A stretch of DNA of 64,000 nt from Bradyrhizobium sp. 138 (GTDB lineage: Bacteria; Pseudomonadota; Alphaproteobacteria; Rhizobiales; Xanthobacteraceae), in contig NZ_JADPKT010000070.1 of assembly GCF_023074075.1 (NCBI RefSeq), positions 124,001-188,000 of the forward strand, given 5' to 3'. The notes below the pieces were generated by a model that did not search any database, had not been told where the DNA came from, and saw only the letters and a list, made by a program, of their open reading frames with translations. A program made the translations under genes and the position numbers. This document shows, piece by piece, positions 8,913-17,722 of the stretch (position 1 is the first letter of the stretch; every line of letters starts with the position of its first letter).

Positions 8913-8982
8913 CGTAGGGTGTGGCAAAGGCGCAAAGCGCCGTGCCCACCATCTTTCACGAGTTCGGACGCTCGTGGGCACG
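8913..8982. repeat. Nested palindromic intergenic element, copy 2 (decayed)
   Basis: Starts CGTAGGGTGTGGCAAAG like copy 1 with one inserted base, and keeps the inner arms CGTGCCCAC (8941-8949) and GTGGGCACG (8974-8982), but the outer right arm is missing or replaced. It lies 200 bases before the MFS gene start. Confidence 0.6.
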
Positions 8983-9181
8983 CTTCCGCCTTCGCTCTCC
9001 GAGCTTCGGCGGACAAGCCGCTCACCCGGGCTACGAAAGTGTCACCTCTTCCGCAGGCCGGCATGCCATCGCCCTGCGGCGTACTGGGGTCGCTGCGACA
9101 CTTCGTGCGCGCCGCAGACATAAAGTCGCGACAATCGTCGGGCTTGTCGTTCGCCCCACCTCTGCTTCCCCCGGAGTTCCC

Positions 9182-10336
9182 ATGTCTTCTGCCGACCGTC
9201 CGGCGACTCGCCTTGCGACGCGGCTCGCCTTCCTCGTCGCGGGCTTCGGCATTGCGTGCTGGGCGCCGCTGGTGCCGTTCGCGAAGACGCGGCTCGGCGT
9301 CGATGACGGCGTGCTCGGACTGCTCCTGCTCAGCCTCGGCATCGGCTCGGTCGTCGCGATGCTGCTGACCGGAATCATCAGCGCACGCCACGGCAGCAGG
9401 CCGATCATCATTGCGGGCGGCTTCGGCCTGACGCTGGTGCTGCCCCTGCTCGCGGTCGCAAGCTCGCCCGCAACGCTGGCGCTGGCACTTTTCGCATTCG
9501 GCGCGGCGCTCGGCTCGATCGACGTCGCCATGAACATCCACGCCGTGGAGGTGGAGCGCGCCGCGAAACGCCCGCTGATGTCCGGCTTCCACGCGCTGTT
9601 CAGCATCGGGGGCTTCGCCGGATCCGCGCTGATGACAGCGCTGCTCTCGCTGCAATTCGGCACGCTGGCCTGCACGCTGATCTGCTCCATTCTGATGCTG
9701 ATCGCGATGATCGTGACGGGGCCGCGCCTGCTCCGCTCCGTGCAGGTGCAGGAGGGCCCGCTATTCGTGATGCCGCACGGATCGGTGCTGCTGCTCGCGC
9801 TGCTCGGCGCAATCACTTTCCTGGTCGAGGGCGCGATGCTCGATTGGGGCGCACTGCTCGTCATCGGTGCAGGTTTGGTCACCGAGGCGCAAGGCGGCAC
9901 CGGCTACATCGTGTTCTCGATCGCGATGACCGCGGGCCGGCTCGGCGGCGATGCCGTCGTTGCACGCATCGGGGACCGCGCGACACTGCTCTGGGGCAGC
10001 CTCATTGCGATCGCCGGTTTCGTGGTCCTGCTCACGGCGCCCGTGTCGGCGGTCGCCATCGCCGGATTCCTGCTGATCGGGCTCGGCGCGTCGAACCTCG
10101 TGCCGGTGCTATTCCGCCGGGCGGCGCGGCAAACGGTCATGCCGACAGGCCTTGCGGTCGCGGCGATCACGACCGCGGGCTATGCCGGGATCCTGATCGG
10201 CCCTGCCGGCGTCGGCTTCGTCGCACATCTTGGCGGATTGCCGCTGGCGTTCTGGTTGCTGGCCGCGCTGATGGGTCTCGTCACGCTGTCGGCGCGCATC
10301 GTCACAAAGCACGCGGATCGGACCATGCCGACCTAA
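9182..10336 (+). CDS. MFS transporter (YbjJ-like)
   Basis: 384 aa, about 12 predicted membrane helices in two groups of six with the central polar loop near residue 185. The first helix LAFLVAGFGIACWAPLVPF and the loop 2 motif ARHGSRPIIIAGG fit the YbjJ-like sugar/unknown-substrate branch of the major facilitator superfamily. ATG at 9182 is chosen (weak GGAG about 10 bases upstream); the frame stays open further upstream only because it crosses the repeat region. It stands alone 158 bases before the first STAND regulator. Substrate unknown. Confidence 0.82.
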   Translation: MSSADRPATRLATRLAFLVAGFGIACWAPLVPFAKTRLGVDDGVLGLLLLSLGIGSVVAMLLTGIISARHGSRPIIIAGGFGLTLVLPLLAVASSPATLALALFAFGAALGSIDVAMNIHAVEVERAAKRPLMSGFHALFSIGGFAGSALMTALLSLQFGTLACTLICSILMLIAMIVTGPRLLRSVQVQEGPLFVMPHGSVLLLALLGAITFLVEGAMLDWGALLVIGAGLVTEAQGGTGYIVFSIAMTAGRLGGDAVVARIGDRATLLWGSLIAIAGFVVLLTAPVSAVAIAGFLLIGLGASNLVPVLFRRAARQTVMPTGLAVAAITTAGYAGILIGPAGVGFVAHLGGLPLAFWLLAALMGLVTLSARIVTKHADRTMPT

Positions 10337-10423
10337 CCCCTTCCGTCGCAAGCACTATCCGGGCGAGACGAAGCCGGCCCAAGCCATCTGCGCAGGTCTG
10401 TCAGCCATGCGGCGTTCGGCCAG

Positions 10424-10451
10424 TTTACTGGACGCCTCGTTCTGCTAGACC
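10424..10451 (+). promoter_or_regulatory. Candidate promoter of STAND regulator 1, conserved with that of regulator 2
   Basis: TTTACT at 10424-10429, a 16-base gap and TAGACC at 10446-10451. The same layout with TTTACT, 16 bases and TAGATC occurs at 18652-18679 before the paralogue, and the intervening TCG and TCTG are also shared, although intergenic DNA usually diverges. Reading these as -35 and -10 elements is inference. Confidence 0.4.
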
Positions 10452-10494
10452 AGAACAAAATACCTTTTGACTCCCGTCGCGGGGGCAATGGCAC

Positions 10495-13338
10495 GTGCCA
10501 GCTCATAGTAACCAAGACTCGGTCGTTTCATTCGGGCCATTCCGGCTGTTTCCAAAGTCCCGGCTCCTGGAGAAGGAGGGGGAGCCGCTTCATGTCGGCG
10601 GCCGCGCGCTCGATATTCTGATCTTGCTTGCCGAGCGCCCGGGGGAGGTCGTCGACAAGAGAGAGCTGGTCAAGCGCATCTGGGCCGACGTGAATGTCGA
10701 CGAGGGCAGCCTGCGCTTCCATGTCGCAGCCTTGCGCAAGGTGCTCGGCGATACCGGCAAGTCCGCCCGTTACGTCCTTAATGTACCGGGCCGTGGCTAT
10801 TGCTTCGTCGCCACGTTCGCTCAAGCGCCCCCGCAGGTCACCCAAGCCTCAGCCGACATCGTCCCTCCCCGCTCCCTGCCCGCCCAGCTGGCGAAGATGG
10901 TCGGACGCGAGGAGGTCATCGAGAAGATTTCGAGCGGCCTGACCCTCTATCGCTTCATGACCGTGGTCGGCCCGGGCGGCATCGGCAAGACCGCGGTCGC
11001 CGTCACGGTCGGGCATCGTCGCTCGGCGGATTTCGGCGGGCGCGTCTTCTTCGTCGATTTCGGCCCGCTGCGTGACGCCAGCCTCGTCGCGACCACCATT
11101 GCCACAGTGCTCGGGCTGACCGTCAGCTCGGAAGATCCGACGCCGGCCATCCTGACATTTCTGAAGACTGGACCTGCCCTGCTGATCTTCGACAGTTGCG
11201 AGCATGTGCTGGACACGCTGGCTCCGCTCGTGGAGCGCATCGTTCGCGAAGCGCCGCAGCTCCGTGTTCTCGCAACCAGCCGCGAATCGTTCCGAAGCGA
11301 AGGCGAGCGGATTTTCCGGCTGTTCCCGCTGGATTGTCCGCCCGAGCGCGAGGGCCTCGATGCCGCCGAGGTTCTCGCCTACCCGGCCGCCCAGCTCTTC
11401 GTCGAGCGCATCGCGCAGAGCTCCGGACCGTTCCAGCTCAGCGCCGAAGAGGCCCCGCTTGTCGCAAAAATCTGCCGGCGGCTCGACGGCATCGCGCTGG
11501 CGATCGAGCTCGCGGCGGGCCGTGTCAATGCGTATGGCATCGCCGGCACGGCGTCCCTGCTCGACAGCCGCTTTTCGCTGCAATGGCGGGGGCGACGCAC
11601 GGCCGTGCCGCGGCACCAGACGCTCGCCGCCGCTCTCGACTGGAGCTACGACCTGCTGCCTCCGGCGGAAAGCGCCACCTTGCGGCGACTGTCGGTGTTC
11701 GCCGGGCCGTTCGCACCGGAGGCGGCCGCCGCCGTCGCGTCCGGCGACGGCCTCAGCACTTCGGAGACGCTGGAGGCGATCGACAGCCTGGTCACCAAAT
11801 CGCTGATCGCGCCGTCCGGTTCGCGCGCGCTGCGCTATCGCCTGCTCGACACCACGCGCACCTACGCGCTCGGCAAGCTGAACGAGCTCGGTGAAGTCAG
11901 GCAGTTCGCGCGGCGCCATGCGGAGCATTTTCGCGACTTCTTCGAGCGCGCGGGGGCCGACACATCGACGCCGCTTCCCGAATGGCTGAGCAGCTATGGT
12001 GGGGAGCTGGACAATGTGCGCGCGGCGCTGGACTGGGCCTTCGCGCCCGACGGCGATGCCAGGCTCGGCATCGCGCTGACGGCGACCGCGGTCACGCTGT
12101 GGGTGCGTCTTTCGCTGTTCGCCGAATGCCGCGAACGCTGCAGGACGGCACTGGCTGCGCTCGGAGACGGTGGCGAAGACGACCGCATCCGCATGCAGCT
12201 GCTGTCGGCACTCGGCTGGTCGCTGATGTATGGCGAGGGCCGCGCGCGCGAGGCGCGCCCGATCCTCGAGACGACGCTCGAGCTGGCTGAGCGCCTCGAC
12301 GACAAGGATTTCCGGCTGCGCGCGCTCTGGGGCCTGTGCATCGACCAGTTCAACAACGGGCAGTTCGGCAAGGCCCGCGCACTCGCCGATCGCTTTGCGA
12401 GCGCCGCGCTGAAGTCATCCGACACCACCGATCTCATGCTGAGCGACCGCCTGATGGCGGTCGCGCTGCACTATCTGGGGGACCAGGACGATGCGCGGCA
12501 GCGGATCGATCGGGTCAACGCTTCGCTGCATGTGCTGGAAACGAAGCCGAAAATCTTCCCGCTCGATCTCAGAATATCGACGCAATATTTCCGGGCTCGC
12601 ATCCTCTGGCTTCAAGGCCTCGCCGATCAGGCCCAGGCGCTCGCCGCCACGAACATCGAAGAAGGCCGTGCCAACGGCCACGCGCTGACCTTCTGCAGCG
12701 TGCTGGGGCAGGCCGCCTGCCCGATCGCGTTCTGGTCCGGCGATTTCGATGCTGCCGAGCGCCACGGCGCCGAGCTGCTCGAACACACCGAGCGCCACGC
12801 AATCCGACCATGGGGCCTGTGGGCGCGGGCCTTCAACGCCGCGGTCATCGCGCGGCGCGGCGACATCGCGGCGGGCCTGCCGCTGCTGCGCGAAGAGCTC
12901 AATCGTGCCGGCGATGCGCGCTTCCTGCCGCGCTTTCTTCCCCTGCTCGGCGAGCTCGCCGCGTGCTTCCTGGAAGCCGGCCAGATCGACCGCGGCCTCG
13001 AACTGATCGAGGACATCCTCACCCGTTGCAACGACCGGCAGGAGCGCTGGTATCTGCCGGAGCTGATCCGCCTCAAGGGAGAATTGACGCTGAGAAGTCC
13101 GCGGCCTTCGGAGCACGCCGAGGCGCGCTTTCGCGAGGCGATCGAGATTGCCCTCCAGCAGGGCGCGCGCTTCTTGCAGCTGCGCTGTGCCGTCAGTCTG
13201 GCGCGGCTCATGATCGGCGCCGGGCGAGGCGCGGAAGCTCAGGCAATTCTCGACAATGTCTGCGGGGCGTTTGCCGAGGGATCAGAGATCGCCGACCTGC
13301 GCGCGGCCCGCGAGCTGATGGCCCGATTGCGCGCCTGA
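10495..13338 (+). CDS. STAND regulator 1: winged-helix + NB-ARC ATPase + TPR-like protein
   Basis: 947 aa. Residues about 10-100 form an OmpR/PhoB-type winged helix (ALDILILLAERPGEVVDKRE, SLRFHVAALRKVLGD, wing NVPGRGYCF). Residues about 125-430 are an NB-ARC-type P-loop NTPase with Walker A GPGGIGKT near 162, Walker B LLIFDSCEH and the ATSRES sensor segment. Residues about 480-947 are helical repeats of TPR type, likely the signal-sensing part. Such proteins are one-component switches: ligand or partner binding opens the ATPase and changes DNA binding. GTG at 10495 is used because the ATG seven bases earlier meets a stop, and because it matches the paralogue's start. No cognate genes are proven; msrA converges 16 bases downstream. 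Confidence 0.85.
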   Translation: MPAHSNQDSVVSFGPFRLFPKSRLLEKEGEPLHVGGRALDILILLAERPGEVVDKRELVKRIWADVNVDEGSLRFHVAALRKVLGDTGKSARYVLNVPGRGYCFVATFAQAPPQVTQASADIVPPRSLPAQLAKMVGREEVIEKISSGLTLYRFMTVVGPGGIGKTAVAVTVGHRRSADFGGRVFFVDFGPLRDASLVATTIATVLGLTVSSEDPTPAILTFLKTGPALLIFDSCEHVLDTLAPLVERIVREAPQLRVLATSRESFRSEGERIFRLFPLDCPPEREGLDAAEVLAYPAAQLFVERIAQSSGPFQLSAEEAPLVAKICRRLDGIALAIELAAGRVNAYGIAGTASLLDSRFSLQWRGRRTAVPRHQTLAAALDWSYDLLPPAESATLRRLSVFAGPFAPEAAAAVASGDGLSTSETLEAIDSLVTKSLIAPSGSRALRYRLLDTTRTYALGKLNELGEVRQFARRHAEHFRDFFERAGADTSTPLPEWLSSYGGELDNVRAALDWAFAPDGDARLGIALTATAVTLWVRLSLFAECRERCRTALAALGDGGEDDRIRMQLLSALGWSLMYGEGRAREARPILETTLELAERLDDKDFRLRALWGLCIDQFNNGQFGKARALADRFASAALKSSDTTDLMLSDRLMAVALHYLGDQDDARQRIDRVNASLHVLETKPKIFPLDLRISTQYFRARILWLQGLADQAQALAATNIEEGRANGHALTFCSVLGQAACPIAFWSGDFDAAERHGAELLEHTERHAIRPWGLWARAFNAAVIARRGDIAAGLPLLREELNRAGDARFLPRFLPLLGELAACFLEAGQIDRGLELIEDILTRCNDRQERWYLPELIRLKGELTLRSPRPSEHAEARFREAIEIALQQGARFLQLRCAVSLARLMIGAGRGAEAQAILDNVCGAFAEGSEIADLRAARELMARLRA

Positions 13339-13354
13339 CGGCACGCGACCTGAT

Positions 13355-13870
13355 CTAGCCTCCGACCGCAGCCGCGCGGCGCGGCAGCTTCCAGCCGGGG
13401 CGGATGAAGTGGCAGGTGTAGCCGTCCGGGTAACGTTCGAGATAATCCTGATGCTCGGGCTCGGCTTCCCAGAACTCGGTCGCGGGCGCGACCTCGGTCA
13501 CCACCTTGCCCGGCCAAAGGCCCGACGCCTCGACGTCGGCGATGGTGTCTTCGGCGATCCGCTTCTGCTCCTCGCTCGTCGTGAAGATCGCCGAGCGGTA
13601 GCTCGTGCCGAGATCATTGCCCTGGCGATTGAGCGTGGTCGGATCGTGGATCTGGAAGAAGAACTCCAGCATGGTCCGGAAGCTGGTCCTTGCGGGATCG
13701 AACATGATCTCGATGGCTTCGGCGTGGCCTTCGTGATTGCGATAGGTGGCGTTCTTGACATGCCCGCCGGTGTAGCCGACGCGGGTGGAGATCACGCCCG
13801 GCTGCTTGCGGATCAGATCCTGCATGCCCCAGAAGCAGCCTCCGGCCAAAACTGCGCGCTCTGTCGTCAT
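13355..13870 (-). CDS. msrA: Peptide-methionine (S)-S-oxide reductase MsrA
   Basis: 171 aa. The catalytic motif GGCFWG near residue 10 with the nucleophile Cys, followed by VGYTGGHVKNATY, EGHAEAIEI and the EHQDYLERYPDGYTCHF C-terminal region, is diagnostic of MsrA, which repairs oxidised methionine in proteins using thioredoxin. Length is normal for the short form. It lies downstream of osmC on the same strand, separated by a strong hairpin, so it is probably transcribed on its own. It fits the oxidative-damage theme of its surroundings. Confidence 0.95.
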   Translation of the reverse strand: MTTERAVLAGGCFWGMQDLIRKQPGVISTRVGYTGGHVKNATYRNHEGHAEAIEIMFDPARTSFRTMLEFFFQIHDPTTLNRQGNDLGTSYRSAIFTTSEEQKRIAEDTIADVEASGLWPGKVVTEVAPATEFWEAEPEHQDYLERYPDGYTCHFIRPGWKLPRRAAAVGG

Positions 13871-13924
13871 CTGATGTGCTCCCAGTTGATCACGTTATTC
13901 GTCCTGCAGCTACCGCATCATATA

Positions 13925-13950
13925 GGCTTTCGGCCGCCCGGCCGAAAGCC
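13925..13950 (-). terminator. Hairpin terminator-like structure after osmC
   Basis: Perfect 11-base stem GGCTTTCGGCC / GGCCGAAAGCC with a 4-base loop. On the minus strand it follows the osmC gene by about 60 bases and precedes msrA. The T-rich tail is weak (TATAT), so it may act with Rho or as an mRNA end-stabilising hairpin. Confidence 0.55.
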
Positions 13951-14011
13951 ACACATTGCATGTGCGCCCACCCGGCTGCCGGCACGGGACGGACCCAAAC
14001 AAGCCCTCGCC

Positions 14012-14437
14012 TCAACCCAGCTTGGCATCCAGCGTGATCGCGGCGTTGAGCACCTTCGAGACCGGGCAGTTCTTCTCGGCCTCGCCGGCGATCTTGGCGA
14101 AATCTGCGTCGTCGAGGTTGGGCACCTTGGCACGCAGGGTCAGCGCCGACTTGCTGATCTTGAACCCCTTGCCCTCGGGCTCGAGGGTCACGGCGGCCTC
14201 GGTCGAGAGCTCGTCCGGCGTGAAACCGGCCATCTGAAGGCCAAAGGCCAGCGCCATCGTGAAGCAGCCGGCATGAGCCGCCGCGATCAACTCCTCGGGA
14301 TTGGTCCCCTTCTCGTTCTCGAAGCGGGTCTTGAACGAATAGGGCGTTTCGCTGAGCACGCCGGATTTGCTCGAGAGCTGACCGTTGCCGTCACGGCCGG
14401 TGCCCTTCCATACTGCTTTCGCTTTGCGGATCATCAT
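14012..14437 (-). CDS. OsmC/Ohr family peroxiredoxin-like protein
   Basis: 141 aa. OsmC-type features are the N-terminal KAKAVWKGTGRDGNGQL and GTNPEELIAAAHAGCFTMAL, carrying the first redox Cys, and EKNCPVSKVL, carrying the second. The pair reduces organic hydroperoxides in the cytoplasm. The AGGAGAACC ribosome binding site places the start at the first of two adjacent ATGs (14437); a longer open frame upstream has no family resemblance. The OsmC subgroup rather than Ohr is suggested by its AAAHAGC context, but I cannot separate the subgroups rigorously. Confidence 0.88.
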   Translation of the reverse strand: MMIRKAKAVWKGTGRDGNGQLSSKSGVLSETPYSFKTRFENEKGTNPEELIAAAHAGCFTMALAFGLQMAGFTPDELSTEAAVTLEPEGKGFKISKSALTLRAKVPNLDDADFAKIAGEAEKNCPVSKVLNAAITLDAKLG

Positions 14438-14543
14438 GGTTCTCCTGTTTTGTTTTCGAGCACCGGTGCTTTGTACCGATGGAAGGCGGCATCGGCGTGA
14501 CCGCCTGCCGCCGCTCCAACCGGCGAAGCGCCGCAGCGGTTCC

Positions 14544-15392
14544 CTAGCTGCCGATTTGGCCGACGTGGAAGCCAAGCCGGTTCTCGACGTCACCGGCGCG
14601 ATGGAAGCCGCGCGCCATCAGCGCCTTGAGACGGGTCTGGCTCGCGGGGCGGCCGAGCGAGGCCAGGAAGGCGTCCCACTCCGGCTTGATTTCGACATCC
14701 GGCGGCAGGCTTGCGACATCGACAAGGCGCTTGGTCTCGGCGATCGCCTCCTTGTCGAAGGATGCGATGCGCATGGCGAGCGCCTCGACGAAACCATCGA
14801 GCTCGGCATCCGGCATCGACCGGTTGACATAACCGTAGCGCTCGGCGAGATCGCCATGGATGTCGTCAGCGCCGAGCAGCACTTCGAGCGCGCGGCCGCG
14901 GCCCATCAGGCGCGGCAACCGCGCCATCGGTCCGCCGCCAGGCACGAGGCCGGCGCCGACCTCCCATTGCGACAGGATCGCCCTCTCGCGGCTGGCAAAA
15001 CGCATATCGCTGGCGAGCGCGAGCTCACTGCCGACGCCGGTTGCGCGGCCCCGGATCGAGGCGATGGAGACGACAGGCGCGCGGCTGAGACGCACCAGCA
15101 TGTCGGGCAAGGCCTGAAGGCCGGTCGGCCCAGGCGGAATGCTCAGCGAATCCTCCAGCGGCACGAGGAAGTCGTAATGCGTGATGAAGAAGCCTTCGAC
15201 CGCGCTGTCGAACACCACGACCTTCACGTCCGGATCGGTCTCGATCTTGGTGACGATGTCGTCCAGCAGCGGTAGCTGCTTCGGGCCGAAGATGTTCACC
15301 GGCGGCATGTCGAAAGTGACGCGCCAGTAGGACGGCAGGCGGCGCTCCAGGCGGATGTCTGCGGCCGTGAAATTGCGTTCGGGACGGTTCAT
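14544..15392 (-). CDS. Enoyl-CoA hydratase/isomerase-family protein
   Basis: 282 aa. Crotonase-fold features are FDMPPVNIFGPKQL near the start, the oxyanion-hole region ASIRGRATGVGSELALASDMRFA and VPGGGPMARLPRLMGRGRALEVLLG. The usual paired catalytic Glu residues are not obviously present, so the reaction could differ from hydration. The ATG at 15392 is preceded by AGGAG at good spacing; a GTG nine bases upstream is less likely. It lies about 40 bases downstream of the epoxide hydrolase on the same strand and probably shares its CTAAC-box promoter. Confidence 0.8.
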   Translation of the reverse strand: MNRPERNFTAADIRLERRLPSYWRVTFDMPPVNIFGPKQLPLLDDIVTKIETDPDVKVVVFDSAVEGFFITHYDFLVPLEDSLSIPPGPTGLQALPDMLVRLSRAPVVSIASIRGRATGVGSELALASDMRFASRERAILSQWEVGAGLVPGGGPMARLPRLMGRGRALEVLLGADDIHGDLAERYGYVNRSMPDAELDGFVEALAMRIASFDKEAIAETKRLVDVASLPPDVEIKPEWDAFLASLGRPASQTRLKALMARGFHRAGDVENRLGFHVGQIGS

Positions 15393-15431
15393 GTCTTGCA
15401 CTCCTGATGTATGAACGTATGGCGTCGCATC

Positions 15432-16745
15432 TCAGATCGATTGCCGCAGCGGACGGAACGCGGTTCGCACCTCTGCAGAGAACAGGGCCGGCTGCTCCCA
15501 GGCTGCGAAGTGGCCGCCCTTGTCGAGGCGGTTGTAGTGCATCAGCCTGGGATAGGCCTTCTCGGCCCAGCTGCGCGGCGCGGCATAGATCTCGTCCGGG
15601 AAGACGCTGACCGCGACCGGGATCTTGACGTGCTTGGGCGCGAAGAACACCAGCTTGTTCTCCCAATAGAGCCGCGCCGACGACACCGCCGTGTTTGTCA
15701 GCCAATAGAGCGTGATGTTGTCGATGACATCGTCGCGCGACAGGCCTTCCGCCTTGCCTTCGAACACCCGCGCGATCATCGCGGCGCTGCGGGCGTCGTG
15801 ATCGAGCATCCAGGATGCCAGACCTGCCGGGGAATCCACGAGGCCATAGAGCGTCTGCGGCCGGTTCGACATCTCGATCGCGTAACCGAGACCGTGCTTG
15901 TAGAAATCGTCGAGCTGGTCGTAGGCAAAGCGCTCGTCGGCCGAAAGGTTCGCCGGCCGCGTTCCGCCGGGCTGCAGCGCCTTCGCGATCTCGTCGGGGA
16001 CGGTCGCGGGCATGTTGGTGTGGATGCCGAGCAGTTCCGGTGGCGCGATCAACGCCATCTGCTCGGTGACGGCATTGCCCCAATCGCCGCCCTGCGCGAC
16101 ATAGCGGCTGTAGCCGAGCCGCTTCATCAGCACGATCCAGGCGCGCGCGATGCGCCGCGGATCCCAGCCGAGCGTCGTCGGCTTGCCGGAGAAGCCGTGG
16201 CCGGGCAGCGAGGGGATCACGAGATCGAACGCGTCCGCGGCCTTGGCGCCGTGCGCGGTCGGATCGGTCAGCGGTCCCACGATCTTCATCTGCTCGATGA
16301 TCGAGCCGGGCCAGCCATGGGTGACGATCATCGGCAACGCATTTTCGTGCCTGGAACGGACGTGAATGAAGTGGATGTCGAGGCCGTCGATCTCGGTGAT
16401 GAATTGCGGCAAAGCGTTCAGCCGCGCCTCGATGCTGCGCCAGTCGTAGTCGCCCTGCCAGTAGCGCACGAGCTCCTGCACCGTCGCCAGCTGCACGCCC
16501 TGCGATTGATCCGAGACGATCTCGCGATCCGGCCAGCGCGTTGCCGCCAGACGCCGGCGGAGGTCGAGCAGATCCTGCTCGGCCACGTTGATTTGGAATG
16601 GTCGGATCGCGCCGCCCGCCACCGCACTTGCCGGATGCAGCGGCAGCAGGCTCGATACACTGGCGGCAACCGCGCCCATGGCGGCCTGGCTCAGCAATTG
16701 ACGGCGGTCGGGATTAAGGATGTCGGTGCGGACTTGCGCGGTCAT
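15432..16745 (-). CDS. Epoxide hydrolase with twin-arginine-like export signal
   Basis: 437 aa. The N-terminus DRRQLLSQAAMGAVAASVSS looks like a twin-arginine signal, so the enzyme may be periplasmic. Then comes the epoxide hydrolase N-terminal domain (FQINVAEQDLLDLRRRLAAT), and an alpha/beta hydrolase core with HGWPGSIIEQ (oxyanion hole), GGDWGNAVTEQ (nucleophile Asp) and the terminal GGHFAAWEQP (catalytic His). It opens epoxides to diols. It heads a two-gene unit with the enoyl-CoA hydratase-like gene. Three CTAAC-like boxes sit 100-124 bases before its start. Confidence 0.88.
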   Translation of the reverse strand: MTAQVRTDILNPDRRQLLSQAAMGAVAASVSSLLPLHPASAVAGGAIRPFQINVAEQDLLDLRRRLAATRWPDREIVSDQSQGVQLATVQELVRYWQGDYDWRSIEARLNALPQFITEIDGLDIHFIHVRSRHENALPMIVTHGWPGSIIEQMKIVGPLTDPTAHGAKAADAFDLVIPSLPGHGFSGKPTTLGWDPRRIARAWIVLMKRLGYSRYVAQGGDWGNAVTEQMALIAPPELLGIHTNMPATVPDEIAKALQPGGTRPANLSADERFAYDQLDDFYKHGLGYAIEMSNRPQTLYGLVDSPAGLASWMLDHDARSAAMIARVFEGKAEGLSRDDVIDNITLYWLTNTAVSSARLYWENKLVFFAPKHVKIPVAVSVFPDEIYAAPRSWAEKAYPRLMHYNRLDKGGHFAAWEQPALFSAEVRTAFRPLRQSI

Positions 16746-16844
16746 GTTGGATCTCCCTTGCTTTGGCTGGTGACGCCGACGGGTTCGAAATCAACCTGTC
16801 GGTTCGTGTGCAGAGAGATTGGTGCAGGTCCCAGCAATTTGCTC

Positions 16845-16869
16845 GTTATGGGTTGTTAGCCTGCGTTAG
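16845..16869 (-). promoter_or_regulatory. CTAAC direct-repeat box before the epoxide hydrolase gene
   Basis: On the minus strand: CTAAC (16869-16865), CTAAC (16859-16855), ATAAC (16849-16845), each exactly 10 bases apart and reading toward the epoxide hydrolase gene, whose start is 100 bases downstream. Same layout as four other promoters in 16.8-27.6 kb; see findings. Confidence 0.6.
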
Positions 16870-16919
16870 CCCTTGCGAGTCCGCGCGCTGCAACGAGCGA
16901 CGATCCGCGCAATGTGGCA

Positions 16920-16951
16920 CGGCGCGCGACGATCTCGGTCATCGCGCGCCG
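16920..16951 (-). terminator. Hairpin terminator-like structure after the VOC gene
   Basis: 13-base stem with one mismatch (16920-16932 and 16939-16951) and a 6-base loop, very GC-rich, between the VOC gene stop and the epoxide hydrolase promoter. No T-run follows, so intrinsic termination is uncertain. Confidence 0.45.
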
Positions 16952-16987
16952 TGTCGGCCAAAACTCGAGAGCCGCATGGGCTGCAAT

Positions 16988-17677
16988 TCACGACGGCAGC
17001 TTCTCGCCGGCCTGCTCACGCACGATGTAGTCGGCGTACCAGTCCGGCCAGTTCTCGTCGTGCCCGCCGGCTCGCGCCTCGTGCTCGCCATGCGCTGCCG
17101 CCGCACGGCGCAACGCTGCCGCGAGATCGGTCGTCGACGCGAACGTTGTGCCGCCGCCTGCGATGCGCCCGGGCAATCGTGTCGTGACTTCCTGGAACAG
17201 CCAGCCATTGCCGTCGGGATCGCTGAACGATGCAAACGAGCTGTAGCTGCCGCGCTTGGGGTCGGCACCGCCGATGCGAACGCTGCCGAACAGGTACGGC
17301 TCGTCCGGCCCGGCGTGAACGTCGCCGGCACCGTGGAATGGCGCGCTGACCTCGAGGCCGCGGCCGAGCAGATCCTGTCGTGCCGCCTCCAGATCGGAGA
17401 CGATCAGGTACAGGCCACGCGCCGAGCCAGGCGGTGCAGCCGTCACGTTCCGGCCGAAGATCACCGAGCAGGCCGAGCCCGGCGGCGTGAACTGGATCAC
17501 GCGCCAGTCGTCGCCAGAGGCGAAATCGGCGTCCAGCCGCCAGCCGAGACGCGCGTAGAACGCCTTGGCACGGTCGACGTCGGACACGGGGATCACGACG
17601 ACTTCGAGCTTCAAGTCAACGCTGCGCGATGCCGAAGGCTTGGCCCCGGTTTCGCGATCGATTTCGATGGTGGTCAT
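16988..17677 (-). CDS. VOC (glyoxalase/bleomycin-resistance) superfamily protein
   Basis: 229 aa. A single pair of VOC modules occupies residues about 22-150: VVVIPVSDVDRAKAFYARLGW at the front and FASFSDPDGNGWLFQEV at the back, the usual metal-ligand positions. The C-terminal 70 residues (AALRRAAAAHGEHEAR, WPDWYADYIVREQ) form an extra helical extension seen in some VOC proteins. GGGAG precedes the ATG at 17677, preferred over an upstream in-frame start. Function is probably detoxification or small-molecule binding in the cytoplasm; the substrate cannot be read from the sequence. It follows the histidine kinase by 45 bases on the same strand. Confidence 0.82.
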   Translation of the reverse strand: MTTIEIDRETGAKPSASRSVDLKLEVVVIPVSDVDRAKAFYARLGWRLDADFASGDDWRVIQFTPPGSACSVIFGRNVTAAPPGSARGLYLIVSDLEAARQDLLGRGLEVSAPFHGAGDVHAGPDEPYLFGSVRIGGADPKRGSYSSFASFSDPDGNGWLFQEVTTRLPGRIAGGGTTFASTTDLAAALRRAAAAHGEHEARAGGHDENWPDWYADYIVREQAGEKLPS

Positions 17678-17722
17678 GTCGAACTCCCTGAGATGAGACG
17701 CGGTTGCAGGCACGGACGGCGG

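Larger units (their letters stand above)
8040..9181. other. 1.1-kb gene-poor gap filled with decayed repeat elements
   Basis: No reading frame here resembles a protein; several frames stay open because the DNA is GC-rich. It holds two copies of a GTAGGGTGGGCAAAG palindromic element (8127-8218 and about 8913-8982), and between them a 600-base stretch whose wording (a pair of 15-base inverted arms at 8326-8340 and 8427-8441 and the flanking sequence) I recall from many Bradyrhizobium intergenic regions. The last 100 bases contain the MFS gene promoter region, with no site I can assign. Confidence 0.6.

Noticed and set aside
8231..8981. Several overlapping open frames of about 100-195 codons on both strands in the repeat region
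   Set aside because: They lie across palindromic repeats, none has a plausible ribosome binding site plus natural composition; treated as noncoding repeat DNA.
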